DNA from: a bacterium
GTDB taxonomy: Bacteria > BMS3Abin14
Reading direction: 5' to 3'
Length of the DNA stretch: 40,469 nt
NCBI GenBank assembly: GCA_029210965.1
Contig: JARGFZ010000010.1
Location: 45,324 to 85,792, forward strand
Positions 21,025-30,728 of this stretch are shown in pieces (within the stretch, counting starts at the first letter, position 1; each line of letters starts with the position of its first letter). The notes beneath the pieces are model-generated. The model saw only the letters and a list, made by a program, of their open reading frames with translations, was not told the DNA's origin and searched no databases. Position numbers and translations under genes: made by a program.

Positions 21025-22988
21025 GAGGGACCTCCGGTAACGGACGCAAGTGGGAGGCCACTGTTCGGTCCCGTATCCGCTTCCTCGGTTTTTTTATTAC
21101 CTTCCTCCTGATCCTGCCGGCGGGAAAGGCTTTTTACCTTCAAATACATGAGCGGGATGCATTAAGGGACCACGCCAGCCGCCAGAGCCAGATGGTTGAG
21201 AAGGTCAATCCGCGCCGCGGCGCGATCCTGGACCGCAACGGTCAGCCTCTCGCTATAAGTGTTCCAGTTCCCTCCATATGCGCTATGAGGGAGAATATCG
21301 AAAACAAGTCCCTGGCAGCCCGTGAACTGGCGCCCATACTGGGTCTGAACCCCGATACCCTTATGAACAGGATGGACAGGGGAAGCGGATTTGTGTGGCT
21401 CAAGCGGAAAGTTGATCCTGACGTTGCCGCCCGGGTCAAGGAAGCGGATATCAACGGGGTCGGCATCAGGACCGAATCTAAAAGGTACTACCCCAACAGC
21501 GATCTGGCAGGCGCCGTACTGGGATTTGTGGGTACCGATGGGGGTCTGGAAGGCCTTGAATCCTCCCTTGAAGAGCACCTGAGAGGGGGAAATGGCACCC
21601 GGATCCTCAACCTTGACGCCCGCGGGAAGGTGATGACCTCAGCCCAGCCATGGGAGACGTACCCGGCTGCCGGATCCACCGTCCATCTGACTCTGGATCG
21701 GAACATACAGTTTTTCGCCGAGCAGAGCCTGAGAGATGGATGCTCCGAGGCCGGAGCTGGAACTTGTACCGCTATCATCCTGGAAACGGCCACAGGGAAG
21801 GTCCTTGCCATGGCCAGCTATCCGGGCTTTAACCCCAACAATTTTGGCCGCTACGGACAGACGTCCTTCCGAAACCGTGGTCTGACATCAATATACGAGC
21901 CGGGCTCCACGTTCAAGGTCATTACAATAGCTGCGGCCCTCGAGGAAAAGATCTTTGATGAAATGGACATCCTGTTCTGCGACAACGGCAGGTTCCCGGT
22001 GGCCGATGTGGTCATCAGCGATCATGTGCCTCATGGCTGGCTCACTCTCATGGGGATCATTCGGAAGTCCAGCAACATCGGTGCGAGCAAAGTGGGGATC
22101 GAACTGGGACGAGATCGGCTGGGCAGGTATGTCAAGAGTTTCGGGTTCGGGCAGAAGGCGGGGATTCTGCTCCCGGGGGAAGGAAAAGGGATCCTTCGGA
22201 GTGAAACAAACTGGACCCAGGTGGACCTGGCGAATATCTCTTTCGGTCAGGGTCTTGGGGTGACGCCCATACAGATGGTGAGCGCAGTGAACGTCCTGGC
22301 CACCGGTGGTGAACTCCTGCGCCCTTACCTTGTTTCGCGGATCACATCGCCCTCCGGAGAGTTGATCCTTCAAAACCGACCGGGAATAGTGAGAAGGGTT
22401 GTCAGTGAGGAAACAGCCCGGAAGGTGACCCGGATGATGGAAACCGTTACGCAGCCTGGTGGGTCAGGGACAAGGGCTGCCATAAAGGGGTTCCTGGTTG
22501 CCGGTAAAACGGGCACGGCCCAGAAGTTTGATCTTAAGAAGGGCAGCTACTCCAGTGAGGCGTTCATCGCATCCTTCGTCGGTTTTGCCCCCTCACGAAA
22601 TCCGGCCATCACCGCCATCGTCATCGTCGATGAACCGAAGGAAAATACATACGGCGGTGTGGTGGCGGCGCCTATATGGGCTGACATCGTCAGCAAGACC
22701 CTTAAATATCTGAATGTCCCGGCCGTGGAGCAGGAACCGATGCTCTATGAAGGTGAGGGAAATGGGGAACGGTGGGCCAGCGGAACAGTGCCTGCAGAAC
22801 CCGGGAATCTTACCGTTATGCCTGACCTGAAGGGGCTGACCCTGAGGGAAGCCCTGACGTGCCTCGGGCTATCCGGCGCCAGGGTCAATGTTTCCGGGTC
22901 CGGGATCGTTGTGGCCCAGGACCCCGGAGCTGGTAAGTCTATTGAAGACGCTGTTTTTCTGGAACTTCTTCCGAGGACAGCCAGTTGA
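21021..22988 (+). CDS. ftsI: septal peptidoglycan transpeptidase FtsI (PBP3 type) with PASTA domain
   Basis: 655 aa. N-terminal membrane anchor (about 15-35), pedestal domain with the RGAILDRNG motif, and transpeptidase domain with all three active-site motifs: S296-T-F-K, S350-S-N and K496-T-G. A C-terminal PASTA domain (about 597-652, VMPDLKGLTLREALTCLGL...) is present, as in many Firmicutes and delta-type proteobacteria but not E. coli FtsI. Cross-links septal peptidoglycan in the periplasm together with FtsW. ATG overlaps the ftsL stop (ATGA type), and its own stop overlaps the murE start. Confidence 0.97.
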   Translation: MRGTSGNGRKWEATVRSRIRFLGFFITFLLILPAGKAFYLQIHERDALRDHASRQSQMVEKVNPRRGAILDRNGQPLAISVPVPSICAMRENIENKSLAARELAPILGLNPDTLMNRMDRGSGFVWLKRKVDPDVAARVKEADINGVGIRTESKRYYPNSDLAGAVLGFVGTDGGLEGLESSLEEHLRGGNGTRILNLDARGKVMTSAQPWETYPAAGSTVHLTLDRNIQFFAEQSLRDGCSEAGAGTCTAIILETATGKVLAMASYPGFNPNNFGRYGQTSFRNRGLTSIYEPGSTFKVITIAAALEEKIFDEMDILFCDNGRFPVADVVISDHVPHGWLTLMGIIRKSSNIGASKVGIELGRDRLGRYVKSFGFGQKAGILLPGEGKGILRSETNWTQVDLANISFGQGLGVTPIQMVSAVNVLATGGELLRPYLVSRITSPSGELILQNRPGIVRRVVSEETARKVTRMMETVTQPGGSGTRAAIKGFLVAGKTGTAQKFDLKKGSYSSEAFIASFVGFAPSRNPAITAIVIVDEPKENTYGGVVAAPIWADIVSKTLKYLNVPAVEQEPMLYEGEGNGERWASGTVPAEPGNLTVMPDLKGLTLREALTCLGLSGARVNVSGSGIVVAQDPGAGKSIEDAVFLELLPRTAS

Positions 22989-24451
22989 GGCTCCAGGATG
23001 TCATGAGCGGTATCGAGAATATCCAGATACTGGGAGACAGTGCGGTGAATGTGGCATCTCTCAAATATGATTCCCGCCGGGTTCTGGAAGGGGACATGTT
23101 TGCTGCTGTACAGGGGGAGAAACAGGATGGCATGAACTTTATCGAGGATGCTGCCAGACGGGGAGCGACGACGTTCCTGGTACCAGAGGGAACGAAAAAA
23201 GGTCCGGAAGGGACCTTTGTCACCGCCTCCAACGTCAGGAAAACCCTGGCTCTTGCCTCGAGAAATTTCTTCGGCGACCCCTCCTCGAGACTGAAAGTTG
23301 TAGGGATCACCGGGACTAACGGGAAAACCACCAGTTCCTATCTTGTTCACGGGATACTCGAACAGGCCGGGATCGATTCCGGGCTCATCGGAACGGTCCA
23401 GTACCTTGTTGGAGGGGAGGTCCTCAGCGCGGCCAGAACGACACCTGAATCCCCGGACCTTTTTGGACTGATGGAGAGGATGGTTCAAAAAGGCTGCGGT
23501 GCCTGCATCATGGAGGTATCCTCCCATGCCCTCGTACTGGACAGGGTCACGGGTGTGACACTGGAAGTAGCTGTGTTCATGAACCTGACCCGGGACCATC
23601 TGGATTTTCACAAAGACATGGAGGCGTACTTCCGGGCGAAGGCCACTCTTTTTGAGTCTGGGGAAGTGAACCATAAAGTCGTGAACAGGGATGATCCCTT
23701 CGGTATGCGACTCATCCAGGAGCTGGGCGGGGATGTCCTCACATTCGGGATGCATGAGGGGGATATATCCCCTGAAGGAGATGTAAAAGTAAAAGCGTGG
23801 GGCAGCAGCTGCCGCCTCAAAACTCCCTGGGGACCGGTGGACGTGAATACGGCTCTCCCTGGCAGGTTCAACCTCTACAACATCATGGCGGCCGTGGCCT
23901 CCTGCGGTCTGCTGGGTCTGGATACCGATACCATCACCAGGGGGTTGTCGTCGGTTAAAAGGGTGCCTGGCAGGTTCGAGAGTGTGGACAGAGGGCAGCC
24001 GTTTTCCGCGGTTGTCGACTACGCTCACACTCCCGATGCGGTTCAGAACATACTTGAAAACGCCAGAGCGATCACCGTTGGGCGTGTCATCACGGTACTT
24101 GGCTGCGGCGGGGACCGGGATACCAGTAAAAGGCCCCTCATGGGGCACACTGCGGGCCGCCTGTCAGACATTCTTTTCGTAACCTCGGACAATCCCAGGA
24201 GCGAGGACCCCGAGTCCATCATAGACGACATCATGGAGGGTATCGACGGGCCATCAGGAACGGTGGAAAGGATCACGGACAGGAGAACGGCCATTGACCG
24301 GGCTGTCAGGGAAGCCAAACCGGGAGATATGGTGGTGGTGGCTGGCAAGGGCCATGAAAATTATCAGATCATCGGAGAACGGATTCTTCCCTTTTCCGAT
24401 GTGGATGAACTGGCCCGGGCCATAGAGAAGGTTATGGGTGAGAAGCTTTGA
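22985..24451 (+). CDS. murE: UDP-MurNAc-tripeptide synthetase MurE
   Basis: 488 aa Mur ligase: N-terminal UDP-binding part (KYDSRRVLEGDMFAAVQG), central ATP site GTNGKTT (110-116), C-terminal domain. The sequence DNPR (402-405) followed by SEDP is the meso-diaminopimelate specificity motif, so this enzyme adds meso-DAP to UDP-MurNAc-L-Ala-D-Glu. Cytoplasmic. TTG start overlaps the ftsI TGA by 4 bp (TTGA), implying coupled translation. Confidence 0.96.
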   Translation: MRLQDVMSGIENIQILGDSAVNVASLKYDSRRVLEGDMFAAVQGEKQDGMNFIEDAARRGATTFLVPEGTKKGPEGTFVTASNVRKTLALASRNFFGDPSSRLKVVGITGTNGKTTSSYLVHGILEQAGIDSGLIGTVQYLVGGEVLSAARTTPESPDLFGLMERMVQKGCGACIMEVSSHALVLDRVTGVTLEVAVFMNLTRDHLDFHKDMEAYFRAKATLFESGEVNHKVVNRDDPFGMRLIQELGGDVLTFGMHEGDISPEGDVKVKAWGSSCRLKTPWGPVDVNTALPGRFNLYNIMAAVASCGLLGLDTDTITRGLSSVKRVPGRFESVDRGQPFSAVVDYAHTPDAVQNILENARAITVGRVITVLGCGGDRDTSKRPLMGHTAGRLSDILFVTSDNPRSEDPESIIDDIMEGIDGPSGTVERITDRRTAIDRAVREAKPGDMVVVAGKGHENYQIIGERILPFSDVDELARAIEKVMGEKL

Positions 24452-25869
24452 TCCAGTTTCATCTTAAAGACATCCTCGGTGGAACGGGCGGATCACTGAT
24501 CAGCAGCGCGGTGGGCGCCCAACTGTTCACCGGTGTGTCTATCGACAGCCGGACTGTAAAGGAAGGTGAGATCTTCTTCGCCCTGAGGGGTGAGTTTCAC
24601 GATGGCCATGATCACCTGCGGGAGGCAGCCGGGAAAGGTGCGGCGCTTACAGTTGTTGACAGGAAGGCCGCTTCCGGCAAGGTGGAGCTGGCCCCTGTTC
24701 CCGTGATCGTTGTGGAGGACACCTTGAAGGCCCTGCAATCCCTGGCGTCCTATTGGCGTGATCGTCACACTTTGCCGGTACTGGCTGTGGTAGGGAGTGT
24801 GGGCAAAACCACCACCAAAGAAATGATGGCAAGTATTCTCTCCACAACAGGCCCCTGCCTGAAAACGACAGGCAATTTAAACAACCAGATCGGCCTTCCC
24901 CTTTCCCTGTTGGAACTTGCCGACTATCACAAATATGCTGTCCTGGAGATAGGAACCAACATCTCGGGAGAGGTGCGATATCTCACGTCTCTTCTGAAAC
25001 CGGTGGCCGCGGTCCTTACCCGTATCGGTTGGGCCCACCTTGAGGGTTTTAAAACCATGGAGAACCTGGTGGCGGAAAAAAGGTCGGTTCTGGAAGAGAT
25101 CCCGGCGTCTGGCTGGTGTGCCATCAACGCTGACGATCCTAACCAGGCCGATTTCGCCAAAAGTGCGGCGTGTGATGTGATCACTTACGGTATCGGATCA
25201 GGGGATGTGACAGCGGAAGGGATCATCCTGTCCGAAAAGGAAACATCGTTCATTCTCACCTTACCGTCGGGCAAAGAGAGGGTCAACTTAAGAGGTTTCG
25301 GAAGGCATTTTGTGGAGAACGCCCTGGCCGCGGTGGCTTCGACACTGCCCCTCAAGGTGCCGGTTGAAAAGATGGTGGCCGGGCTGAGCGCCTGGAAGCC
25401 GACAAACGGGCGTGGAGAGATAAGCTCACCTCTTCCCGGTGTTCACTTTATTGATGATACCTACAACGCGAACCCTCTGTCGGTCCAGGCAGCTCTGGCG
25501 AGCCTGGCCCAGTTCAGCCAAGTAGGCGTCACTGTGGCCATCCTGGGGGAAATGAAGGAGCTGGGTGATTATTTCGAGACAGGCCACACCCAGGCTGGAA
25601 GCGATGTTGCCCAGTTTGGAATAGATTACCTGATAGCGGTAGGGCCCGCTGCCCACCTCATCGCAAAAGGTGCCCGTGCCGGAGGGATGGATCCGGCGAG
25701 GATCACCGAGTGCGGGGACAACGATGAGGCGGCCCTCTCCCTTGAACCTCTTCTTACCGACGGTGTGTGGGTGCTTTTCAAAGGTTCAAGGGCCTCGAAA
25801 ATGGAGCAGATTCTGGAGCACTTTGGCAAGCCCCATGGCGACAACAGAGTCAGCTCGGGAGGGATCTAG
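24448..25869 (+). CDS. murF: UDP-MurNAc-pentapeptide synthetase MurF
   Basis: 473 aa Mur ligase with ATP site GSVGKTTTKEM near residue 113-123, and the family sequences NNQIGLPLSLLEL and DDTYNANPLS. Adds D-Ala-D-Ala (made by Ddl, encoded downstream) to the tripeptide. TTG start, 4-bp overlap with murE, so translation is probably coupled. Followed without a gap by mraY. Confidence 0.96.
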   Translation: MIQFHLKDILGGTGGSLISSAVGAQLFTGVSIDSRTVKEGEIFFALRGEFHDGHDHLREAAGKGAALTVVDRKAASGKVELAPVPVIVVEDTLKALQSLASYWRDRHTLPVLAVVGSVGKTTTKEMMASILSTTGPCLKTTGNLNNQIGLPLSLLELADYHKYAVLEIGTNISGEVRYLTSLLKPVAAVLTRIGWAHLEGFKTMENLVAEKRSVLEEIPASGWCAINADDPNQADFAKSAACDVITYGIGSGDVTAEGIILSEKETSFILTLPSGKERVNLRGFGRHFVENALAAVASTLPLKVPVEKMVAGLSAWKPTNGRGEISSPLPGVHFIDDTYNANPLSVQAALASLAQFSQVGVTVAILGEMKELGDYFETGHTQAGSDVAQFGIDYLIAVGPAAHLIAKGARAGGMDPARITECGDNDEAALSLEPLLTDGVWVLFKGSRASKMEQILEHFGKPHGDNRVSSGGI

Positions 25870-26952
25870 TTGCTCTATAAGTTTTTCATGCATTTAAGAA
25901 CCGTGGACCCCGGTTTTGATGTGTTCCGATACATTACCTTCCGGACAATTCTTTCTGTGCTCACCGCTCTGGGACTCTGCTTTATCCTGGGGCCCTGGAT
26001 CATAGGACGGCTTAAAACGGCCCAGCCCGGCAACTATGTGAGGGAGTATCTCCCCGAGGGGCATGTTCTCAAAGCAGATGTTCCTACCATGGGAGGCCTG
26101 CTGATCCTCCTTGCCATAGCGATCTCCACCCTCCTCTGGTCGGACCTGTCCAACAGGATGGTATGGATCGTTCTTGCCACCTTTGCCGGTTTCGGGCTTC
26201 TGGGCCTGGTGGACGACCTGATGAAAGTCTACGGGAAAAAAAGGAAGGGCATCACGATCCGAACCAAGTTCAGCCTCCAGATGTTTATGGCCGGGGTTGT
26301 GGCTGTTTACCTGTATGTGTTCCCCTCAGGGCAGTGGGGACACCACCTGCAGCTGCCTTTTTACAAGGACGCCCTGGTCGATCTCGGCTGGATCTACATC
26401 CCCTTCGTTATCCTGGTTATTGTCGGCACCTCCAACGGGGTGAACCTTACCGATGGTCTTGATGGCCTGGCCATAGGGCCCATCATGTTCGCTTCCTCTG
26501 CTTTTGCCCTGCTCATCTATCTGTCGGGTCATGCCAAGTTCGCCGAGTACCTGCAGATCGTCTTTGTACCTGAAGCCGGAGAGTTGTCGGTTTTCGCGGG
26601 AGCCATGGTAGGCGCAAGCCTTGGTTTCCTGTGGTTCAACACCTACCCGGCCCAGGTTTTCATGGGGGATATCGGTTCTCTTTCCCTTGGAGCCGCCCTT
26701 GGTCTGCTGGCCGTCGTATCCAAACACGAGGTCCTTCTTGTTCTGGCTGGAGGGCTTTTTGTTGTGGAGACAATGAGCGTCATTATTCAGGTCATCAGTT
26801 TCCGTCTTTTCGGTAAGCGGGTTTTCCTTATGGCGCCGCTGCATCACCATTTTGAGAAGAAAGGCTGGCCGGAGCCTCAGATCATTGTCCGCTTCTGGAT
26901 CATCTCCATAATACTTGTGCTCGTTTCACTGAGCACCCTGAAACTAAGGTGA
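25870..26952 (+). CDS. mraY: phospho-N-acetylmuramoyl-pentapeptide transferase MraY
   Basis: 360 aa, about ten membrane segments. Diagnostic stretches: VPTMGGLLIL, GLVDDLMKV (catalytic Asp pair), SNGVNLTDGLDGLAIGP, FMGDIGSLSLG and APLHHHFEKKGWPE, all conserved in MraY. Transfers phospho-MurNAc-pentapeptide to undecaprenyl phosphate, giving lipid I in the inner membrane. TTG start directly after the murF stop. Confidence 0.97.
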   Translation: MLYKFFMHLRTVDPGFDVFRYITFRTILSVLTALGLCFILGPWIIGRLKTAQPGNYVREYLPEGHVLKADVPTMGGLLILLAIAISTLLWSDLSNRMVWIVLATFAGFGLLGLVDDLMKVYGKKRKGITIRTKFSLQMFMAGVVAVYLYVFPSGQWGHHLQLPFYKDALVDLGWIYIPFVILVIVGTSNGVNLTDGLDGLAIGPIMFASSAFALLIYLSGHAKFAEYLQIVFVPEAGELSVFAGAMVGASLGFLWFNTYPAQVFMGDIGSLSLGAALGLLAVVSKHEVLLVLAGGLFVVETMSVIIQVISFRLFGKRVFLMAPLHHHFEKKGWPEPQIIVRFWIISIILVLVSLSTLKLR

Positions 26953-26955
26953 ACT

Positions 26956-28356
26956 GTGGCCGTAACGTTTCGTGACATAAACGATCCTCTCAAAGCGCTC
27001 CTGGGCGGGGGTCGCCCCGTTCTTGTAGTGGGCCTTGGAAGTTCGGGTATCTCGGCAGCCAACTTGCTTGCCCGGATGGGGTGTGCGGTTCAGATCAGCG
27101 AGAAGTCCAAACGTGAGGATTCCCTGGTGGATCTGTCCCGACTGGACCCATCCATAACCGTTCACTGGGGCGGACATCCCGGGGAACTGTTTGACCGGTT
27201 CCCTCTCATAATAATCAGCCCCGGAGTACCCGGTGACCTTGAAGTGCTTAAGGGGGCAGCAGAAAAGGGAGCCAGGATCCTGGGGGAGATGGAACTGGCT
27301 TTCAGGTTGACCACTGCCCCCTGGGTCGCCATTACCGGGAGCAACGGAAAGTCCACCACCGTTACTCTTGTAGACCTCATGGCCAGGGAGGAGGGGCTGC
27401 GGGTATCTACGGGGGGCAACCTGGGTACGCCGGCGACGCAGTTTGTTGATGTGGAGGAAGCCCCCGCATTTATCGTCGCCGAGGTCTCAAGCTTTCAGTT
27501 GGAATCCACAGAAGCTTTCCGTCCGGCAATAGCGGCCATGCTCAACCTGTCGCCGGATCATCTGGACCGCCATGCTGATATTGAGGATTACGTGGGGGCT
27601 AAACTCCGGATCTTCTCCCGGATGGATGAAAATGACTGGGCTGTTCTGAACGAAGACGATGAATGGGTTTTGAGGGTGACAGCTGATCTGCCTGTAGGCC
27701 GGTTTTCATTCAGCAGGAAACATCTTCTGGCAAAGGGCGCATTTGTCAAGGAAGGGTGGATCGTAGTGCGCGAAGATGGTGAGGGATACCCCGTGACAGC
27801 GGTCAGTTCCCTTGCCATTGCCGGTAACCACAACCTTGAGAACGCCCTGGCTGCAACCGCCATGGCTTGCAGGATGGGGATAGGGCGGGGCGCCATGGCG
27901 AAGGTGCTTCAGAGCTTTTCCGGTCTGGAACACCGGATGGAACTGCTGGGATATTTCAGGGGTGTGCCGGTGTACAACGATTCCAAGGGGACGAACGCAG
28001 GAGCCACCATCAGGTCTCTGGAGGGAATGGGGGGGGATGTGATTCTCATCCTCGGCGGAAAGGACAAGGGGACCTCCTATGAGTCCCTTGAGAAAATTAT
28101 CCGGCGAAAAGTGACCCATTTGATCCTCATCGGCGAGGCGGCCAAAAGGATGAAGGAAGCGTTTGAAGGGGCCGCAGACATCGTGGAGGTCAGAAGTCTT
28201 GACGAGGCGATGAGGGTGGCGGTTCAACGTGCAAGGTCAGGAAGCGAGATCCTCTTTTCGCCCGCGTGTTCGAGCTTTGACATGTTCAGCGGGTACGAGG
28301 AACGAGGGCGCGTTTTCAAAGAGGCGGCCAGAAAATATATCGGGTTGGTGCGATGA
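26956..28356 (+). CDS. murD: UDP-MurNAc-L-alanine:D-glutamate ligase MurD
   Basis: 466 aa. N-terminal Rossmann part (VVGLGSSGISAANLLARMG), ATP site GSNGKST near residues 128-134, and family sequences NLSPDHLDRH and YNDSKGTNAGAT. Adds D-Glu to UDP-MurNAc-L-Ala in the cytoplasm. GTG start with AAGGTGA just upstream, 3 bp after mraY. Ends in a 4-bp ATGA overlap with ftsW. Confidence 0.97.
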   Translation: MAVTFRDINDPLKALLGGGRPVLVVGLGSSGISAANLLARMGCAVQISEKSKREDSLVDLSRLDPSITVHWGGHPGELFDRFPLIIISPGVPGDLEVLKGAAEKGARILGEMELAFRLTTAPWVAITGSNGKSTTVTLVDLMAREEGLRVSTGGNLGTPATQFVDVEEAPAFIVAEVSSFQLESTEAFRPAIAAMLNLSPDHLDRHADIEDYVGAKLRIFSRMDENDWAVLNEDDEWVLRVTADLPVGRFSFSRKHLLAKGAFVKEGWIVVREDGEGYPVTAVSSLAIAGNHNLENALAATAMACRMGIGRGAMAKVLQSFSGLEHRMELLGYFRGVPVYNDSKGTNAGATIRSLEGMGGDVILILGGKDKGTSYESLEKIIRRKVTHLILIGEAAKRMKEAFEGAADIVEVRSLDEAMRVAVQRARSGSEILFSPACSSFDMFSGYEERGRVFKEAARKYIGLVR

Positions 28357-29450
28357 GACACCTGAGGCTTGATCCTACCCTGGTCATTGCCGTCCTTGCG
28401 CTGGCGATCCTTGGAACGGTGATAATTTTTTCGGCAAGCGCTGTTCGTGCTGATACGGAACACGGGGGTGACGGTTATTACTATTTCAAACGGCAGATCT
28501 TTTTCCTCATGGTGGGGATCATGGCCCTGATAGTTGGCGCAGCCATTCCTTACAAAGTGTGGGAGAGGAGCGTGATCGGGCTGCTGGCGTTAACGGTTAT
28601 TCTGCTGGTCCTTGTGCTGACACCCCTTGGACACACAGCCAACAACGCTTCCAGGTGGTTCCGCATCGGGCCCATTTCCCTCCAGATCGGGGAGTTCGCA
28701 AAACTTGTGGTGGTTATGTATATGGCTCGCTACCTGGCGGCAAGAGGCGAAAGGCTCAAGACCGAGCCTCGGCTTCTCATCCCTCCATTGGCCGTGATGT
28801 GTATTGTTTCCTTCCTGGTGGTAAAAGAACCCGACCTGGGAACAGCCATGTTCATTGGAATGATCGTGTGCGCCATGCTTTTCATATCCGGTGTCCCCTG
28901 GAGGGTTTTGACAGGCATCAGCCTGGCCTCAATCCCTGTTATTACCTACATGATCATGGTGAAGGATTTCAGGGTGCAGCGGATGAAGGCGTTCCTGGAC
29001 CCATGGAAGGAATATGACGGATCAGGATTTCAGCTGGTGCAGTCCTATGTGGCTTTTGGAGACGGAGGTCTTTTCGGAACGGGTCTGGGGGCAGGAAAGA
29101 GCAAGCTGTTTTTCCTTCCGGAGTCACATACAGATTTCATCCTCGCGGTCATTGGCGAAGAACTGGGTTTCCTGGGAGTAGCGGCCGTCCTGGGCCTCTT
29201 CGCGGTCCTCATCATTAAAGGCATGAAGGTATCGGCAGCGGCGCCGGATAGCTTCGGTGCCATGCTCGGTGCGGGGCTGACCCTCATGCTTGCTCTCCAG
29301 GCTCTTATCAACTGCATGGTCGTCCTGGGTCTTCTGCCTACAAAAGGCTTACCCCTGCCCTTCATCAGTTACGGCGGATCATCACTGCTCACCTCAATGA
29401 TCGCGGCCGGGATCCTTCTTAACGTAGCTGGCAGGAGCAAAACAGCATGA
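28353..29450 (+). CDS. ftsW: SEDS peptidoglycan polymerase FtsW
   Basis: 365 aa with about ten membrane segments. SEDS signatures include IGPISLQIGEFAKLVVVMYMA, VVKEPDLGTAMFIG (conserved Asp), GLGAGKSKLFFLPESHTDFILAVIGEELG and the C-terminal PLPFISYGGSSLL. Polymerises glycan strands from lipid II at the septum, paired with the FtsI transpeptidase from this cluster. Start and stop both in ATGA overlaps with murD and murG. Confidence 0.96.
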   Translation: MRHLRLDPTLVIAVLALAILGTVIIFSASAVRADTEHGGDGYYYFKRQIFFLMVGIMALIVGAAIPYKVWERSVIGLLALTVILLVLVLTPLGHTANNASRWFRIGPISLQIGEFAKLVVVMYMARYLAARGERLKTEPRLLIPPLAVMCIVSFLVVKEPDLGTAMFIGMIVCAMLFISGVPWRVLTGISLASIPVITYMIMVKDFRVQRMKAFLDPWKEYDGSGFQLVQSYVAFGDGGLFGTGLGAGKSKLFFLPESHTDFILAVIGEELGFLGVAAVLGLFAVLIIKGMKVSAAAPDSFGAMLGAGLTLMLALQALINCMVVLGLLPTKGLPLPFISYGGSSLLTSMIAAGILLNVAGRSKTA

Positions 29451-30550
29451 AACTGGTCATCGCTGGAGGAGGGACCGGGGGCCATCTTTTCCCCGGGGTT
29501 GCTCTTGCCAGCGAGTTCCAACGGCTGGTGACCGATGTGGAAGTAATTTTTATTGGCGCGGATAGAGGGTTGGAAACCAAAGTGATACCGGCCTTGGGGT
29601 ATGAGCTTGTAACCTTGCCTGTTCGCGGTGTTGTGGGACACGGATTTTTCGGGGGAGTCGCACGAGGGGCAGTTCTTGTTGCGGCTTGTTTTAAGGCGTA
29701 CTGGATCCTGGGACGCTTGAAACCGGATCTGGTACTCGGTGTGGGAGGCTACGCTTCAGTCCCCGCGGTCCTGGCTGCGGCTGTAAGAGGGCTGCCACGA
29801 TCCATACTGGAACAAAACGTCTCACCGGGAAGGGCCAACCAGGTCCTGGCGCGATTTGTCCACAGGATCTATCAGGGTTTCGCCAGTCGCAGCGAGGTGT
29901 TCCCGGTGGAAAAGACCAGGGTAACCGGTAACCCAATTAGAACTGAAATTCTCCCTGCCGAGGGGCTGACACGACCACCGGGGCGAAGGACGCTCCTTAT
30001 ACTGGGAGGAAGTCAGGGAGCGATGCAGATAAATGAGCTGGCCATGGAGGTCGTCGGGCGGTTGAAAAATGAGTTTTCGAATCTGAAGGTGATCCATCAG
30101 ACAGGTCATGCCCACGAGAAAACGATCCGGGAAGGCTACCTGAAGGCCGGCGTGGATGTGGAAGTGGTACCGTTCATTACCGATATGGCCGATGCCTATG
30201 CAAGGGCAGATATTTGTCTTTCGAGAGCAGGTGCTATGGCTATTTCAGAGCTTACCGCATCGGGCCTGCCTGCCGTGCTCATCCCCTTTCCCCATGCGGC
30301 GGGAGGACACCAGGGACTCAACGCAAGGTGGATGGAGGAAAGGGGTGCGGCAGTTGTCATCGAACCTGCCGAAGCGACTTTAGAACAGCTCTATGAGCAG
30401 TTAAGAAAGCTGTTGGATACTCCCGGCCTTCTGGCTGATATGGCCCGGGCAAGCGCGAAAGCCGGTATCCGGAACGCGGCGGAGAGGATCGTGACGGAAG
30501 AACTGAAAAGGCTGGGATACATGGGACGCGGAGACGCGGAGACACGGTGA
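29447..30550 (+). CDS. murG: UDP-GlcNAc:lipid I N-acetylglucosaminyltransferase MurG
   Basis: 367 aa GT-B glycosyltransferase: GGGTGGHLFPG loop at residues 7-17, LEQNVSPGRANQVLA, LILGGSQGAMQIN, SRAGAMAISELTASGLPAVLIPFPHA. Makes lipid II on the cytoplasmic side of the inner membrane. The last residues (GRGDAETR) and the stop codon come from a 4-unit 8-bp tandem array (30523-30554), so the native C-terminus was probably a little shorter. ATGA overlap with ftsW; followed by a 505-bp repeat block that breaks the otherwise tight cluster. Confidence 0.97.
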   Translation: MKLVIAGGGTGGHLFPGVALASEFQRLVTDVEVIFIGADRGLETKVIPALGYELVTLPVRGVVGHGFFGGVARGAVLVAACFKAYWILGRLKPDLVLGVGGYASVPAVLAAAVRGLPRSILEQNVSPGRANQVLARFVHRIYQGFASRSEVFPVEKTRVTGNPIRTEILPAEGLTRPPGRRTLLILGGSQGAMQINELAMEVVGRLKNEFSNLKVIHQTGHAHEKTIREGYLKAGVDVEVVPFITDMADAYARADICLSRAGAMAISELTASGLPAVLIPFPHAAGGHQGLNARWMEERGAAVVIEPAEATLEQLYEQLRKLLDTPGLLADMARASAKAGIRNAAERIVTEELKRLGYMGRGDAETR

Positions 30551-30554
30551 CACG
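30523..30554 (+). repeat. 8-bp tandem array, 4 units, containing the murG stop codon
   Basis: Units GGGACGCG, GAGACGCG, GAGACACG, GTGACACG. The TGA stop is at 30548-30550. Confidence 0.85.
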
Positions 30555-30572
30555 GGAAAATCTTAAGTGGGC

Positions 30573-30642
30573 GTAGGGCGTGGAGCGTAGGGCGTAGGGC
30601 GTGGAGCGTGGAGCGTAGGGCGTAGGGCGTGGAGCGTAGGGC
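30573..30642 (-). repeat. 7-bp tandem array, 10 units of two alternating words
   Basis: Words GTAGGGC (a) and GTGGAGC (b) in the order a b a a b b a a b a. The longest heptamer array here; both words are single-step variants of each other. Confidence 0.95.
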
Positions 30643-30689
30643 GGAAAGAGATCAAGCACGGAAGCACGGAGACACGATAATCACCCCTC

Positions 30690-30728
30690 CGTCATTCCGG
30701 GCCGAGTGAAACGATGACCCGGAATCCA
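30690..30728. repeat. CCGGAATCC palindromic repeat, copy 1
   Basis: CGTCATTCCGGG and GATGACCCGGAATCCAG form an imperfect hairpin. A near-identical copy lies at 40164-40204. This type is widespread in environmental genomes. Confidence 0.8.

Noticed and set aside
22745-24148. 467-aa open frame on the minus strand opposite ftsI and murE
   Set aside because: Lies wholly antisense to two well-supported genes, has low-complexity Pro/Gly/His-rich composition and no recognisable domain; a by-product of GC-rich codon use.
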